Below are positions 17,985 through 28,052 of a stretch of 64,000 nt of DNA, piece by piece. The notes under the pieces were generated by a model. It did no database searches. It saw only the letters and a program-made list of their open reading frames with translations, and was not told the DNA's origin. This stretch comes from Paraflavitalea pollutisoli. Its GTDB lineage: Bacteria; Bacteroidota; Bacteroidia; Chitinophagales; Chitinophagaceae. A program made the position numbers and the translations under genes. The stretch is from the NCBI RefSeq assembly GCF_029360705.1, contig NZ_JARKMX010000008.1, forward strand, positions 4,037,479 to 4,101,478, in the 5' to 3' direction. Each line of letters opens with the position of its first letter. Position 1 is the stretch's first letter.

Positions 17985-19157
17985 ATGGAGCTAACATTTT
18001 TACACGGCGAAAAGACATCGAAGAGGGTTTACAAGCATTTTACCATCAACTCCCAGACCACCGGATCTGAAACAACAGAACAACCTAAGCTGGAGTTTTT
18101 CTACATCGGTAAGCAAGCCGACAACATCGGCAACCTGATCAATGCTTTTGAGAGCGGTTATGCCGCCGAGTCGGTAATCAATGCCAAATCCATGCTACGC
18201 CGTTTGATCGCCAACGCGAAGCATACACAGCTGCCCGATATCATTATCGTGGAAGCACCCGTGACCGTCGAGCAATTACGCGACCTGCACCTGTTCCTGC
18301 TCCTGCACAAGCCCCTGCTGTCGATCCCCGTCGTAGTAGAAGCTTCACAGGCGACTCCCGCAGAGATCGACCGGTTCAAAAACTTCAGCTTTGTAGACGA
18401 GATCATTTTCCTGCAAGACTACAACCGCCAGCGTCTGCTGCGCAAAGTAGCCTTCCTGAAAAGATTGAAGCTCAAAATGGCACTGGAAAGCAATACCCGC
18501 GCTTTGGAATCAGCCCTGCAGATCTCTTCACCCGCCAGCCCGGTACTGAAGCGCGCTTTCGACATCCTGATCTCCGGAACCCTGTTGTTGCTCCTGACCC
18601 CGTTGTTCCTCCTCATCGCCCTGGCCATCCGCCTGGAATCTAAAGGATCCATCTTTTACATCGCTAAAAGAGCCGGACGCGGATATAAAATATTTGACTT
18701 TTATAAGTTCAGGACCATGTTCGTAGGCGCCGACGCCAGGATCAAAGAACTCGCTCACCTCAACCAATACAGTGGCGGTGATGCAGCCGGCGCCCAGTTC
18801 TTCAAGATCAGCAACGACCCCCGGATCACCAAAGTAGGCTTGTTCCTCCGTAACACCAGCCTTGATGAACTTCCCCAGCTGGTCAACGTGCTGATCGGAG
18901 ATATGTCGCTCGTAGGAAACAGGCCTTTACCCTTGTATGAAGCCGCTTCCCTCACCACCGACGAATGGGCAAAACGCTTTATGGCACCCGCGGGTATGAC
19001 AGGTCTCTGGCAGATCAAGAAAAGAGGCAAAGAAGATATGTCGATCGAAGAACGCCTCAACCTCGATATCGATTACGCAGACCGTTTTAGCTTTACGTAC
19101 GATCTTTGGATCATGGCCAACACACCGTCAGCCCTGATCCAGCGTACCAATGCCTGA
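17985..19157 (+). CDS. Initiating polyprenyl-phosphate sugar-1-phosphate transferase with N-terminal receiver-like domain
   Basis: Residues about 195-390 are the bacterial sugar transferase domain: a membrane hairpin after VLKRAFDILISG, then RAGRGYKIFDFYKFRTM, LDELPQLVNVLIGDMSLVG and the Arg-Pro motif NRPLP. It transfers a sugar phosphate from a UDP-sugar to undecaprenyl phosphate, the first step of polymer assembly. The four N-terminal membrane helices of WbaP/WcaJ-type enzymes are absent. Instead residues about 35-160 have alternating alpha/beta segments like a receiver domain, with IIIVEAP where the phosphoacceptor Asp would be, so it is probably not phosphorylated. It is co-transcribed with the CheY-like gene and followed by a terminator. 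Confidence 0.85.
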   Translation: MELTFLHGEKTSKRVYKHFTINSQTTGSETTEQPKLEFFYIGKQADNIGNLINAFESGYAAESVINAKSMLRRLIANAKHTQLPDIIIVEAPVTVEQLRDLHLFLLLHKPLLSIPVVVEASQATPAEIDRFKNFSFVDEIIFLQDYNRQRLLRKVAFLKRLKLKMALESNTRALESALQISSPASPVLKRAFDILISGTLLLLLTPLFLLIALAIRLESKGSIFYIAKRAGRGYKIFDFYKFRTMFVGADARIKELAHLNQYSGGDAAGAQFFKISNDPRITKVGLFLRNTSLDELPQLVNVLIGDMSLVGNRPLPLYEAASLTTDEWAKRFMAPAGMTGLWQIKKRGKEDMSIEERLNLDIDYADRFSFTYDLWIMANTPSALIQRTNA

Positions 19158-19192
19158 TGTGCTTTTTTATAGACAGATGATTTTTTTGTAAG

Positions 19193-19259
19193 CCGGAAAG
19201 GAAAAAGGCGGCCAGTAACCTACACGATGCTAGCGCCTTCCACCTTTCCGGTTTTTTTT
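19193..19259 (+). terminator. Rho-independent terminator after the sugar transferase
   Basis: CCGGAAAGG (19193-19201) pairs with CCTTTCCGG (19243-19251), with an inner AAGGCG/CGCCTT pairing (19205-19210 with 19234-19239), followed by a run of eight T. Confidence 0.8.
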
Positions 19260-19288
19260 ATAGCTTACCACACAAAAAGAGACCCACT

Positions 19289-20194
19289 ATGAGAAAGGAA
19301 CAGCCTTTCATCTCTATCATTACCCTGAATTACAACCAGACCGATGTCACCTGCGACTTCCTGGCATCGACCCGCCATCTCAAGTACCGCAATTTTGAGA
19401 TCCTGGTCTGCGATATGGACTCGACCATAGACCCCACCGAACAGATCAATGCAGGCAATTATCCCAACACCCGGCTCCTGCTCGCCAAAGCCAACCTCGG
19501 CTTCGCCGGTGGCAACAACTGGGGCATGCGCCAGGCCAAAGGAGATTTCATGTTCATCGTCAACAACGATACCGAAGTAACCGATAACCTCCTCGACGAA
19601 TTACTCAAGCCCTTCTACCAGGATGAGACCATCGGTGTCACCTGCCCCAAGATCAAATATTTCGACCAGCCCAATACCATACAATATGCCGGCTTCAACC
19701 CCATGAACAATTTCACGGGCCGCACCACCGGCGTAGGTGTACAGGAAGAAGACAAAGGCCAGCACGATGTGCCCGGCACCACCTTCGGCGCCCACGGATG
19801 CGCCATGCTGGTCAAAAAAGAAGTGATCGATAAAGTAGGCATGTTCCCCGAGAAATTCTTCCTCTACTACGAAGAATGGGACTGGTCTGCCCGGATCCTG
19901 AAAGCAGGCTTCAAGATCTGGTACACGCCACAGGCAGTCATATATCATAAAGAATCCCTCAGTGTCGGTAAGGCTAACCCCATGAAGGTCTACTACCACA
20001 CCCGCAACCGTATATTATATATACGTCGCAATGCAGGGATCCTGCCCCTCCTGGTATTTACCGCCTACTTCAGCCTGTTCGCATTGCCGAAAAACTCCCT
20101 GGGATATGTGGCCCGCCGTCAGTTCAAGCACCTGAAGAATCTCTGGAAAGGCGCTGCCTGGAACCTGTATTCCTCCAGCCACTCTGCCGTATGA
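19289..20194 (+). CDS. GT2 family glycosyltransferase (rhamnosyltransferase-like)
   Basis: This 301-residue soluble GT-A enzyme has the family motifs SIITLNYNQ, ANLGFAGGNNWGM and VNNDTEV (DxD-like), then the acceptor-side motif FLYYEEWDWSARI, as in WbbL/RfbF-type rhamnosyltransferases. A hydrophobic stretch near residues 250-272 suggests membrane association. It would add a sugar to the lipid-linked repeat unit in the cytoplasm. It begins 30 bp after a terminator, so it probably has its own promoter. The donor sugar cannot be told from sequence. Confidence 0.83.
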   Translation: MRKEQPFISIITLNYNQTDVTCDFLASTRHLKYRNFEILVCDMDSTIDPTEQINAGNYPNTRLLLAKANLGFAGGNNWGMRQAKGDFMFIVNNDTEVTDNLLDELLKPFYQDETIGVTCPKIKYFDQPNTIQYAGFNPMNNFTGRTTGVGVQEEDKGQHDVPGTTFGAHGCAMLVKKEVIDKVGMFPEKFFLYYEEWDWSARILKAGFKIWYTPQAVIYHKESLSVGKANPMKVYYHTRNRILYIRRNAGILPLLVFTAYFSLFALPKNSLGYVARRQFKHLKNLWKGAAWNLYSSSHSAV

Positions 20195-20200
20195 GCCAGC

Positions 20201-20231
20201 TTGTGCAAACCGATTCCCGGCAGTAGCTTTG
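20201..20231 (+). promoter_or_regulatory. Promoter for the second membrane GT2 gene
   Basis: TTG at 20201-20203, a 20-base spacer and a perfect TAnnTTTG element (TAGCTTTG, 20224-20231) lie between the two glycosyltransferase genes, giving a leader of about 16 nt. Confidence 0.6.
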
Positions 20232-20253
20232 CAGTATCATAATTTAGTATAAC

Positions 20254-21462
20254 ATGATCCAACAGATATTACATATTATTTTTTTCCTCCTGTTCCTGTA
20301 CCTCGCAGCGTACACCTGCTACTTCTTTTTTGTAGCAGTCGTGGGCAAGCTGTACAAACCCAGGAAATACCAACCGCATGCTTCGAAAAAAAGCATCGCC
20401 GTGCTGATCCCCTCTTACAAAGAAGATCATATCATCGTCAACACCGCCCGCAAGGCTGCCGGCCACGATTATCCCGCGGATAAGTTCAAGGTATATATCG
20501 CCGCCGACAGGCTGCAACCCGCCACCGTAGCGGAATTGAGGACCATTCCCAATGTAGAGGTGCTGGAAGTGTTCTTTGAACTCGGCTCCAAAGCCCGTTC
20601 ACTCAATAAACTGTTTCACTGGATCCCCGCCGATCGCCACGACGTAGCCATCATCCTCGATGCCGACAACGTCATGATGCCCGGTGTGCTGGAGAAAGTG
20701 AATGCCGCCTTCCAGGCAGGCTTCCGGGCCGTACAAAGCCATCGTATAGCTAAAAACCTCAATACGCCGGTAGCCATCCTGGACGCCATCAGCGAAGAAG
20801 GCAACAACCACCTCTTCCGCCGCGGACAAAGGGCCCTGGGCTTCTCATCCACCACCATCGGCTCGGGCATGGCATTCGAGTTTCATAAGATCAAAGAGAT
20901 CTATGATATCCCCGATATCCTTGGCAACCCCGCCTGCGACCGCGTGGTAGACTTCGAGATCATGAAAGCAGATATCTGCATCGAGTTTATCGACGACGCC
21001 TATGTTCAGGATGAAAAAGTAGGCAACAAGCAGGTATTCGAAAACCAGCGCACCCGTTGGATCGAGTCACAGATCATTCACCTGCGCCTCTTCTTCGACA
21101 AGAAAAGCGGTCACCTGCCCAAAACCAAGGACTATTTCAACAAGCTGTTTTGTAACCTGGCAGCACCACGCCTCATCTTCCTGATGAGCTACTTCCTGGT
21201 GTTTGCCATCATCATCTTACAATACTTCACTGGGTACAGCATTTTGTGGCCCCAATATACTTGGTGGCTCGGGCTGATGCTCCTGTATGGCGCCACCTTT
21301 ATTATTGCCATTCCCAACAAATTCTATTCGAAACAGACCATCGGAGCCGTGCTCCATATTCCCGTACTGGTATGGTCCATCGTGCGCGCCCTCTTCAAAC
21401 TGAACGTAGACCGCAAAGAATTTGTGCATACGCCCAAGGCATTTACCCAGCAGGACAATTGA
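20254..21462 (+). CDS. Processive GT2 glycosyltransferase (cellulose-synthase-like)
   Basis: The 402-residue protein has an N-terminal membrane helix (about 5-30), a GT-A domain and three or four C-terminal helices (about 300-385). Motifs include IPSYKED, IILDADN (DxD) and a full QxxRW motif (QRTRW, near residue 268), diagnostic of processive beta-glycosyltransferases such as cellulose or hyaluronan synthases. The base Asp is probably in CDRVVDFEIM or VQDEK. It likely extends the polysaccharide at the inner membrane. A strong terminator follows, closing the locus on the right. Confidence 0.82.
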   Translation: MIQQILHIIFFLLFLYLAAYTCYFFFVAVVGKLYKPRKYQPHASKKSIAVLIPSYKEDHIIVNTARKAAGHDYPADKFKVYIAADRLQPATVAELRTIPNVEVLEVFFELGSKARSLNKLFHWIPADRHDVAIILDADNVMMPGVLEKVNAAFQAGFRAVQSHRIAKNLNTPVAILDAISEEGNNHLFRRGQRALGFSSTTIGSGMAFEFHKIKEIYDIPDILGNPACDRVVDFEIMKADICIEFIDDAYVQDEKVGNKQVFENQRTRWIESQIIHLRLFFDKKSGHLPKTKDYFNKLFCNLAAPRLIFLMSYFLVFAIIILQYFTGYSILWPQYTWWLGLMLLYGATFIIAIPNKFYSKQTIGAVLHIPVLVWSIVRALFKLNVDRKEFVHTPKAFTQQDN

Positions 21463-21486
21463 TCACTCCCCTGCCGGCTACACGCT

Positions 21487-21525
21487 AAAAAGAACAGCCG
21501 CCCCGTCTGGGCGGCTGTTCTTTTT
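21487..21525 (+). terminator. Strong Rho-independent terminator closing the glycosyltransferase genes
   Basis: A perfect 17-bp stem (21487-21503 with 21509-21525, core GAACAGCCGCCC) around the loop CGTCT, flanked by A5 and T5. It can act in both directions. Confidence 0.9.
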
Positions 21526-21965
21526 AGACAAAACGGTCAAAGTGGCCACCAGCGACCGTTCCAGGCCAGGCAGCCCTGCATTTGAGATATGTCAACCCCG
21601 ATAAGGCCCAATAATGGTTGATATATGTCAAAAACTACCGTTCCCGGCAAAACCTTATCTGGTGCGGGTTTCACGGCGTTTCAATCCATGCTGTCTTTTC
21701 CACATTTTATGCGCGAGATCGGCTGAAATCCACGTTTGGCCTTTATTTTGCGTGATTAAGCTACCTAACTTACCCACCCCTTATCCGGCTCCCGGTTAAA
21801 CTACTCCTACGAATTCTGTTGCTCGTCGACTCGTTAAAAAAGACGTTGTATTATGGACACATTGTTCCGCCGCTCTTGCATGGCTGTAGGATTATTGTAT
21901 ATTGTTATTCGTAATCCGGAAAGATCAGATAGTTCTAAGTATCCTAAATCTGAAAAATCGACCTC
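21526..21965 (+). other. Intergenic region upstream of the 17-repeat PKD protein
   Basis: The region has no convincing gene or RNA. A weak promoter candidate is TTG (21876-21878), 19 bases, TATATTG (21898-21904), which would give a leader of about 55 nt. Confidence 0.4.
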
Positions 21966-24900
21966 ATGAAAAACTGTACCCGTCAACGGAGTAGGTGGCA
22001 TGCGCCTATACCACTATTGCTCCTATTCTTTTCCCTACTATCATTTACTGGTTCAGCACAGCTCGTCGCCAAAAGCCTGAAGGCAGCGAACGGTGAATCT
22101 ATTGGCTTTTATGAATACAAGCCATACGATTACAACCCGAGCCTGAACCCCAAGTACCCGGTCATCATCTTCCTGCACGGGATCGGTGAACGTGGCAACG
22201 GTACGACCGATCTGCCATCCGTACTGGGCAACGGTACCCCTGCAGTCATCAAAGCAGGCCATTCCATGCGATTCTTCTGGAATGGTAAATGGGAAACCTT
22301 CCTGGTCCTCATCCCCCAGCTCAGCAAAAACTATGGCTGGTGGCAAAACTTCTACGTCGATGAGATGATCAAGTACGCCAAAGAGAACCTCAATGTAGAC
22401 CCAAATCGCATTACCCTCACCGGGCTTAGTCTCGGTGGCGGAGGCGTTTGGGGCTGGGCTGGTGCATCAACCGCCAATGCCTCTACCTTGAACTGTATCG
22501 GCCTCTGCTGCGCAACCTGCCCCAACATTAACTTCTCTAACCTTACCAATACTAACACACCGGTATGGGCCTTCCACGCGAAGGACGACCCTACGGTAGG
22601 GGAAGGTTGTACAGGTGCTTCCATCCAGGCCATCGAAAAACTGAACCCGGCCGTGAAGCCCTACTACACCATGTACGCCACCGGTGGACACTCCATCTGG
22701 GGCGCCGTATTCGATCCCGGTTACGATAAGCAGAATCCCAATATCTATGAATGGTTCTTAGGACAAAACAAAAGTCTTCCGGTCAATAAACGCCCTGTAG
22801 CCAATGCAGGTGCCGCACAAACAGTTACCATTAATTCAACAGTTACACTCAATGCCTCCGGCTCTACCGATGCCGATGGCAAACTCGTACGATACATTTG
22901 GACTAAAAAATCTGGCCCCGGATTCGGCACGATCACAACCCCCGTTTCGACAGACGGTAAAACCACAGTAACCGGACTGATATCAGCCGGTACCTATGTA
23001 TATGAAGTAAAAGTAGTAGACGATCGTTGCGACTGGACTTTCGCCACGGTCACCATTACCGTAGTTCCCGGTGCAGGCCCCAACCAGGCGCCTACTGCCA
23101 AAGCAGGTAATGACTATGGCATCAACCAACCAACCAGTTCCATTACCCTCAACGGTAGTGCCTCGGTAGACCCCGAAGGTCAGATGGCCTCTTACACCTG
23201 GACGCAGGTCAGTGGTCCAACTACCGCTACTATCGCCAATGCTGCAGCAGCCACCACGACGGCCAGCAACCTGACCGCCCTCGGTACCTACACCTTCCGC
23301 CTCGTTGTAAAAGACAAAGAAGGATTGAGTGGAACCGATGAGATCTCAGTAACCGTCAACGGGCCCAATAAACTTGCTATTCCCAATGCAGGTCCCGATA
23401 TCGTGATCACCCTGCCCAATAATACAGTAACACTTGATGGTACCGCTTCGGTAGACCCCGACGGTCCCATTAGCATGTATGGCTGGGCCAAAATGACCGG
23501 CCCGCCCGACTTTACCATCGTTAGCCCCAACGGATCAAAGACACAGGTCACCGGACTGGTACAAGGGGTATATACTTTCAAATTAACGGTGCTGGATAAC
23601 CTCTGGGTACCAGCCACCGATGAGGTACAGGTAACTGTACTGGCGGCCAGCGGTAACCTCGCTCCCACTGCCAATGCAGGAGCAGACATCACCATTACCC
23701 TGCCCACCAACAGTACCACCCTCAATGGCCTGGGCTCCACGGATCCCAATGGCAACAACACCATCACCACCTACAAGTGGAGCTGGGTAAGCGGACCAAC
23801 ACAATATACCATCGCCAATGCCAATACAGGGTCTACCGCCCTGACCAACCTGGCTGCAGGCACCTATGTTTTCAAACTGCAGGTTACCGACAACGGCGGC
23901 CTCAGCAGTGAAGACCAGGTAACCGTAGTAGTGAAAGGCCCGGCCAACCAGGCGCCCGTAGCCAGTGCCGGAGCGGCACAAACCCTGACCTTGCCCAACA
24001 ACAGCCTTACCCTCGATGGCAGTGGCTCTGCCGATGGTGACGGTTCCATCACCGGTTATAGCTGGGCATGGGTAAGCGGACCAACACAATACAACCTGGC
24101 CAATGCAACAGCTGCCACCACACAGCTCAGCAACCTGGCAGCAGGTACTTATGTATTTAAACTGACCGTGACCGACAACGGTGGATTAACCGGCAGCTCA
24201 ACCATTACCATCACCGTGAAAGCCGCTCCTGTCAACCAGGCGCCGGTAGCTAAGGTGGGCACCGATATCACTTTGACACTGCCCACCAACAGCGCAACAC
24301 TTGATGGAACTGCCTCTACCGATCCCGACGGCACCATCTCCGGATATGCCTGGAGCTGGGTAAGCGGACCAACACAATACAACTTATCCAATGCAGGAGC
24401 AGCCACTACCCAGGTGAGCAACCTGGTAGCAGGCACCTACTCCTTCAACCTGACAGTAACCGATAACGAGGGCAAAACGGCCAGCGCCACCATCAAAGTA
24501 GTGGTGAACAACGCAGCGCCGGTCAACAAAGCCCCCATTGCCAATGCAGGTGCAGATATCGCCATCACCCTACCCACCAACAGTACCGCACTCAATGGTT
24601 CCGCTTCGTCGGATCCGGATGGCACGATTACCGGCTGGTCCTGGAAAAAACTGACCGGCCCTACCAACTTCACACTCTCGGCCACCAACATTGCGTCACC
24701 TGCGCTGACCGGGCTTGAACTGGGCACCTATACCTTCGAATTAACCGTGACCGATAATGAAGGGGCAACTGCCAAAGACGAAGTAACAATCATTGTTAAA
24801 CCCGAACCACCCGCCACCAACAAACCTGCAGTAGCAGCAGCCGGTGCGGATATCATCATCACCCTGCCCACCAACAGCGTAACCCTCGACGGCTCTGGCT

Positions 24901-27900
24901 CTTCCGATCCAGACGGCCCCCTGAGTGGTTATTCCTGGACCAGGGTATCGGGACCAACCCAGTTTACACTGGCCAATCCTGGTGCAGCCATCACGCAACT
25001 CACCAACCTCGTAGCAGGAACCTATAAATTCAATCTGCGTGTTTGGGACAACGTATGGGTGCCGGCCGATGATCAGATCGTGATCGTCGTAAACCCCGAG
25101 CCCAATGTGGCACCAGTAGCCAATGCAGGTGCTGATATTGTGATCACCCTGCCCACCAACAGTACCGTACTGAACGGTTCTGCGTCTACCGATCCCAATG
25201 GCAACAACACCATTGCTTCTTACAAATGGACCCGCACCAGCGGAACCGGACAGTTTACCCTGGCCAATGCCAATGCAGCGACCACGGCCCTGACCGACCT
25301 GGTAGAAGGTATCTATACATTCCAGCTGGAGGTAACGGACAACGGCGGCCTCAAGCATACGGATGAAGTAGAAGTTCTGGTAAAACCAATTCCGAACAGG
25401 GCGCCCCTGGCCAATGCAGGCAGCGATATTAATATCACCTTGCCTGTCAACAGCACCACACTCAACGGTTCCGGATCGACAGATCCCGATGGCAACAATA
25501 CCATCGCATACCGTTGGGCAAAAACAGGCGGTCCGGCTCAGTCGACGCTCTCGAATCCTACTGCAGCATCGACACCGTTGACCAACCTGGTAGCAGGTAC
25601 CTATACCTTCGAACTGACCGTGACTGATAACTTTGGCCTGACCTCCAAAGACGTCGTTACCGTTACTGTAAACCCCAGGCCCAACCAGGCACCAGTGGCC
25701 AATGCAGGGACAAATGTGAACATCCCGCTGCCCAACAACAGCACTACGCTGAATGGTAGCGGTTCTACCGACCCGGATGGCAACAACACCATCACTGGTT
25801 GGTCATGGACACTCCTCAGCGGACCGGCGCAGTATACCCTGGCCAACCCCAATGCAGCTACCACTGCCTTGACCAACCTGGCAGCAGGTACGTATACCTT
25901 CCAGCTGAAAGTGACCGACAATGGTGGCCTCAGCTCGACCGATGTAGTTGTTATTACAGTAAGCCCCATCCCCAACAGAGCACCGGTGGCCAACGCAGGT
26001 AGCGATATCGTGATCGCGTTGCCGACCAACAGTGTGACACTCGATGGTACCGCGTCTACCGATGAGGATGGAGACAACACCATCGCGTCCTACTACTGGA
26101 CACGCGTCAGCGGACCAGCTCAGTACACCCTGACAGATCCTTATGCAGCCACCACTTCACTCACCAACCTGGCAGCAGGTACCTATACGTTCAAACTGGA
26201 AGTGACCGACAATGGTGGTCTTACCGCAGAAGACCTGGTAGTAATTACAGTAAGCCCGATCGTCAACAGTGCACCGGTCGCCAACGCAGGTACCGAGGTG
26301 GTACTGACACTGCCGGTGAACAGCACAACGCTCAACGGCTCGGCTTCCAATGACCCCGATGGCAACAATACCCTCACCTACGCCTGGACCAAGGTATCGG
26401 GCCCCGGTCAGTTCACGATCGTCAACGCTACTGCAGCTACGACAGCCCTGAATGACCTAGTAGAAGGAGAGTATGTATTTGCCCTGACAGTAAAGGACAA
26501 CTACAACCTGACGGACAAAGCAACGGTGAAAATAACGGTGAAAGCGGGCACCAACCAGGCCCCTGTGGCCAATGCCGGTGCAGACATCGCCGTAACCCTG
26601 CCGTTCACGACCATTCAGCTCGATGGCAGCAAGTCGAACGACCCCGATGGAACGATCGTGTCGTATGCCTGGTTGAAAATAGCCGGCACAGGTGACTTGA
26701 CAATTGTCAACGCCACCTCCAGCAAGCCGGTGATCATCGAAGCAGAAGCAGGTGAATATGAATTCGAATTGACAGTAACCGATAACAAGGGCGCTACTGC
26801 CAAAGACCGCGTGAAGGTCACCATCAGCACAACCCCCATCACCAACAAGGCGCCAGTGGCCAATGCAGGGGCAGATATTAACGTGACGTTACCGATCACT
26901 ACCATCCAACTTGACGGTAGCGGTTCCAGTGACCCCGATGGTACGATAGCTGCTTATGCCTGGGTAAAGGTTGCAGGCACCGGCAACTTGACAATTGTCA
27001 ATGCCACCTCCAGCAAGCCCATCATCACCGAAGCAGAAGCAGGCGTGTATGAATTTGAATTGACAGTGACCGATAACAAGGGAGCAACAGCTACCGACCG
27101 CGTAAAGATCACCATCAATGCAGCACCGGTAGCCAACAAAGCACCGATCGCTCATGCCGGTGACGACATTGAAGTCACCTTGCCGATCACCACCATCCAA
27201 CTCGACGGTAGCAAGTCTACCGATCCAGATGGCACCATCGCAACCTATGCGTGGGTGAAAGTAGCAGGCAGTGGCAATTTGACAATTGTCAACGCTACAT
27301 CCAGTAAGCCCATCATCACCGAAGCAGAAGCAGGCGTGTATGAATTTGAATTGACAGTGACCGATAACAAGGGGGCTACCGCCAAAGACCGTGTCAGCAT
27401 CACCATCAATGCCGCTCCCGTACCGGTCAACAAGAAACCGGTAGCAGTGGCAGGTAAAGACACCACCCTGGCAGTACCGAATACAGCGATCACCCTCAAT
27501 GGCCAGGCATCGTACGACGAAGACGGCACCATCGCCAAATACAGCTGGAAACAACTGAGCGGACCTACGAAAGTCAGGCTGGAAGACAACGCCATGATCG
27601 CGAAACTCGGCAAGCTCGAAACAGGCGTGTACGTGTTCCAACTGACCGTTACAGACGACAAAGGCGCGGAAAGCACGGCTGAACGGAAAGTGACCGTCGT
27701 CAACAACATGCGGTACGACGACAATATCAGTGTCTATCCCAACCCAACTTCGGGCGTCAACACCATCAACATCCGTTGTATCACCGACGCACTGGGCTGG
27801 GCCACCTTGACAGTGATGGACCAGTTTGGTCGACCCATAGCCATCTATCGTCGTAATAAAACACAGGCTTATCAGGAATTCCAACTCCCGGTAACCAACC

Positions 27901-27977
27901 TGAAAAACGGTAATTATTATGTCGAGGTACAGATTGAAAGGAAGAAACGAATGGTCGTCAAGTTCATTAAGCAATAA
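21966..27977 (+). CDS. Giant T9SS-exported esterase-like protein with 17 PKD-like repeats
   Basis: The 2003-residue protein has a signal peptide (about residues 1-32, after a basic start). An alpha/beta-hydrolase domain spans residues about 35-275: oxyanion region IIFLHGIGERGNG, nucleophile motif GLSLGG near residue 155, acid in HAKDD and His in GGHSIWG. Then come 17 PKD-like Ig repeats of about 95 residues (about 275-1915), each opening like VANAGADITITLPTNS and ending in TYTFELTVTDN. A T9SS sorting domain (VYPNPTSG, about 1918-2003) ends the protein. It is probably a long surface-displayed stalk carrying an esterase. It is paralogous to the next gene and related in plan to the 2387-residue protein. 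Repeats 14-16 are nearly identical, showing recent duplication. Confidence 0.87.
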   Translation: MKNCTRQRSRWHAPIPLLLLFFSLLSFTGSAQLVAKSLKAANGESIGFYEYKPYDYNPSLNPKYPVIIFLHGIGERGNGTTDLPSVLGNGTPAVIKAGHSMRFFWNGKWETFLVLIPQLSKNYGWWQNFYVDEMIKYAKENLNVDPNRITLTGLSLGGGGVWGWAGASTANASTLNCIGLCCATCPNINFSNLTNTNTPVWAFHAKDDPTVGEGCTGASIQAIEKLNPAVKPYYTMYATGGHSIWGAVFDPGYDKQNPNIYEWFLGQNKSLPVNKRPVANAGAAQTVTINSTVTLNASGSTDADGKLVRYIWTKKSGPGFGTITTPVSTDGKTTVTGLISAGTYVYEVKVVDDRCDWTFATVTITVVPGAGPNQAPTAKAGNDYGINQPTSSITLNGSASVDPEGQMASYTWTQVSGPTTATIANAAAATTTASNLTALGTYTFRLVVKDKEGLSGTDEISVTVNGPNKLAIPNAGPDIVITLPNNTVTLDGTASVDPDGPISMYGWAKMTGPPDFTIVSPNGSKTQVTGLVQGVYTFKLTVLDNLWVPATDEVQVTVLAASGNLAPTANAGADITITLPTNSTTLNGLGSTDPNGNNTITTYKWSWVSGPTQYTIANANTGSTALTNLAAGTYVFKLQVTDNGGLSSEDQVTVVVKGPANQAPVASAGAAQTLTLPNNSLTLDGSGSADGDGSITGYSWAWVSGPTQYNLANATAATTQLSNLAAGTYVFKLTVTDNGGLTGSSTITITVKAAPVNQAPVAKVGTDITLTLPTNSATLDGTASTDPDGTISGYAWSWVSGPTQYNLSNAGAATTQVSNLVAGTYSFNLTVTDNEGKTASATIKVVVNNAAPVNKAPIANAGADIAITLPTNSTALNGSASSDPDGTITGWSWKKLTGPTNFTLSATNIASPALTGLELGTYTFELTVTDNEGATAKDEVTIIVKPEPPATNKPAVAAAGADIIITLPTNSVTLDGSGSSDPDGPLSGYSWTRVSGPTQFTLANPGAAITQLTNLVAGTYKFNLRVWDNVWVPADDQIVIVVNPEPNVAPVANAGADIVITLPTNSTVLNGSASTDPNGNNTIASYKWTRTSGTGQFTLANANAATTALTDLVEGIYTFQLEVTDNGGLKHTDEVEVLVKPIPNRAPLANAGSDINITLPVNSTTLNGSGSTDPDGNNTIAYRWAKTGGPAQSTLSNPTAASTPLTNLVAGTYTFELTVTDNFGLTSKDVVTVTVNPRPNQAPVANAGTNVNIPLPNNSTTLNGSGSTDPDGNNTITGWSWTLLSGPAQYTLANPNAATTALTNLAAGTYTFQLKVTDNGGLSSTDVVVITVSPIPNRAPVANAGSDIVIALPTNSVTLDGTASTDEDGDNTIASYYWTRVSGPAQYTLTDPYAATTSLTNLAAGTYTFKLEVTDNGGLTAEDLVVITVSPIVNSAPVANAGTEVVLTLPVNSTTLNGSASNDPDGNNTLTYAWTKVSGPGQFTIVNATAATTALNDLVEGEYVFALTVKDNYNLTDKATVKITVKAGTNQAPVANAGADIAVTLPFTTIQLDGSKSNDPDGTIVSYAWLKIAGTGDLTIVNATSSKPVIIEAEAGEYEFELTVTDNKGATAKDRVKVTISTTPITNKAPVANAGADINVTLPITTIQLDGSGSSDPDGTIAAYAWVKVAGTGNLTIVNATSSKPIITEAEAGVYEFELTVTDNKGATATDRVKITINAAPVANKAPIAHAGDDIEVTLPITTIQLDGSKSTDPDGTIATYAWVKVAGSGNLTIVNATSSKPIITEAEAGVYEFELTVTDNKGATAKDRVSITINAAPVPVNKKPVAVAGKDTTLAVPNTAITLNGQASYDEDGTIAKYSWKQLSGPTKVRLEDNAMIAKLGKLETGVYVFQLTVTDDKGAESTAERKVTVVNNMRYDDNISVYPNPTSGVNTINIRCITDALGWATLTVMDQFGRPIAIYRRNKTQAYQEFQLPVTNLKNGNYYVEVQIERKKRMVVKFIKQ
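26565..27440 (+). repeat. Three near-identical 291-bp coding repeats in the PKD array
   Basis: Units begin at 26565, 26856 and 27147, exactly 291 bp (97 codons) apart. Each carries the same 14-bp palindrome TTGACAATTGTCAA (26697, 26988, 27279) encoding LTIV and the same phrase NATSSKP. Older repeats in the gene differ much more, so these arose by recent tandem duplication. Confidence 0.85.
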
Positions 27978-28016
27978 TGAACAACTAGGAAAAAACCCTT
28001 ATCTGGCATAAGTATT

Positions 28017-28052
28017 GACCGGGATGATTTCGAATCATCCCGGTCTTTTTTT
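28017..28052 (+). terminator. Rho-independent terminator after the 17-repeat gene
   Basis: Perfect 13-bp stem GACCGGGATGATT/AATCATCCCGGTC with the loop TCG, followed by seven T. Confidence 0.9.

Noticed and set aside
26889-27974. Minus-strand frame of 361 codons opposite the PKD array
   Set aside because: It is an antisense shadow of repetitive coding sequence; its own repeats only reflect the PKD units.
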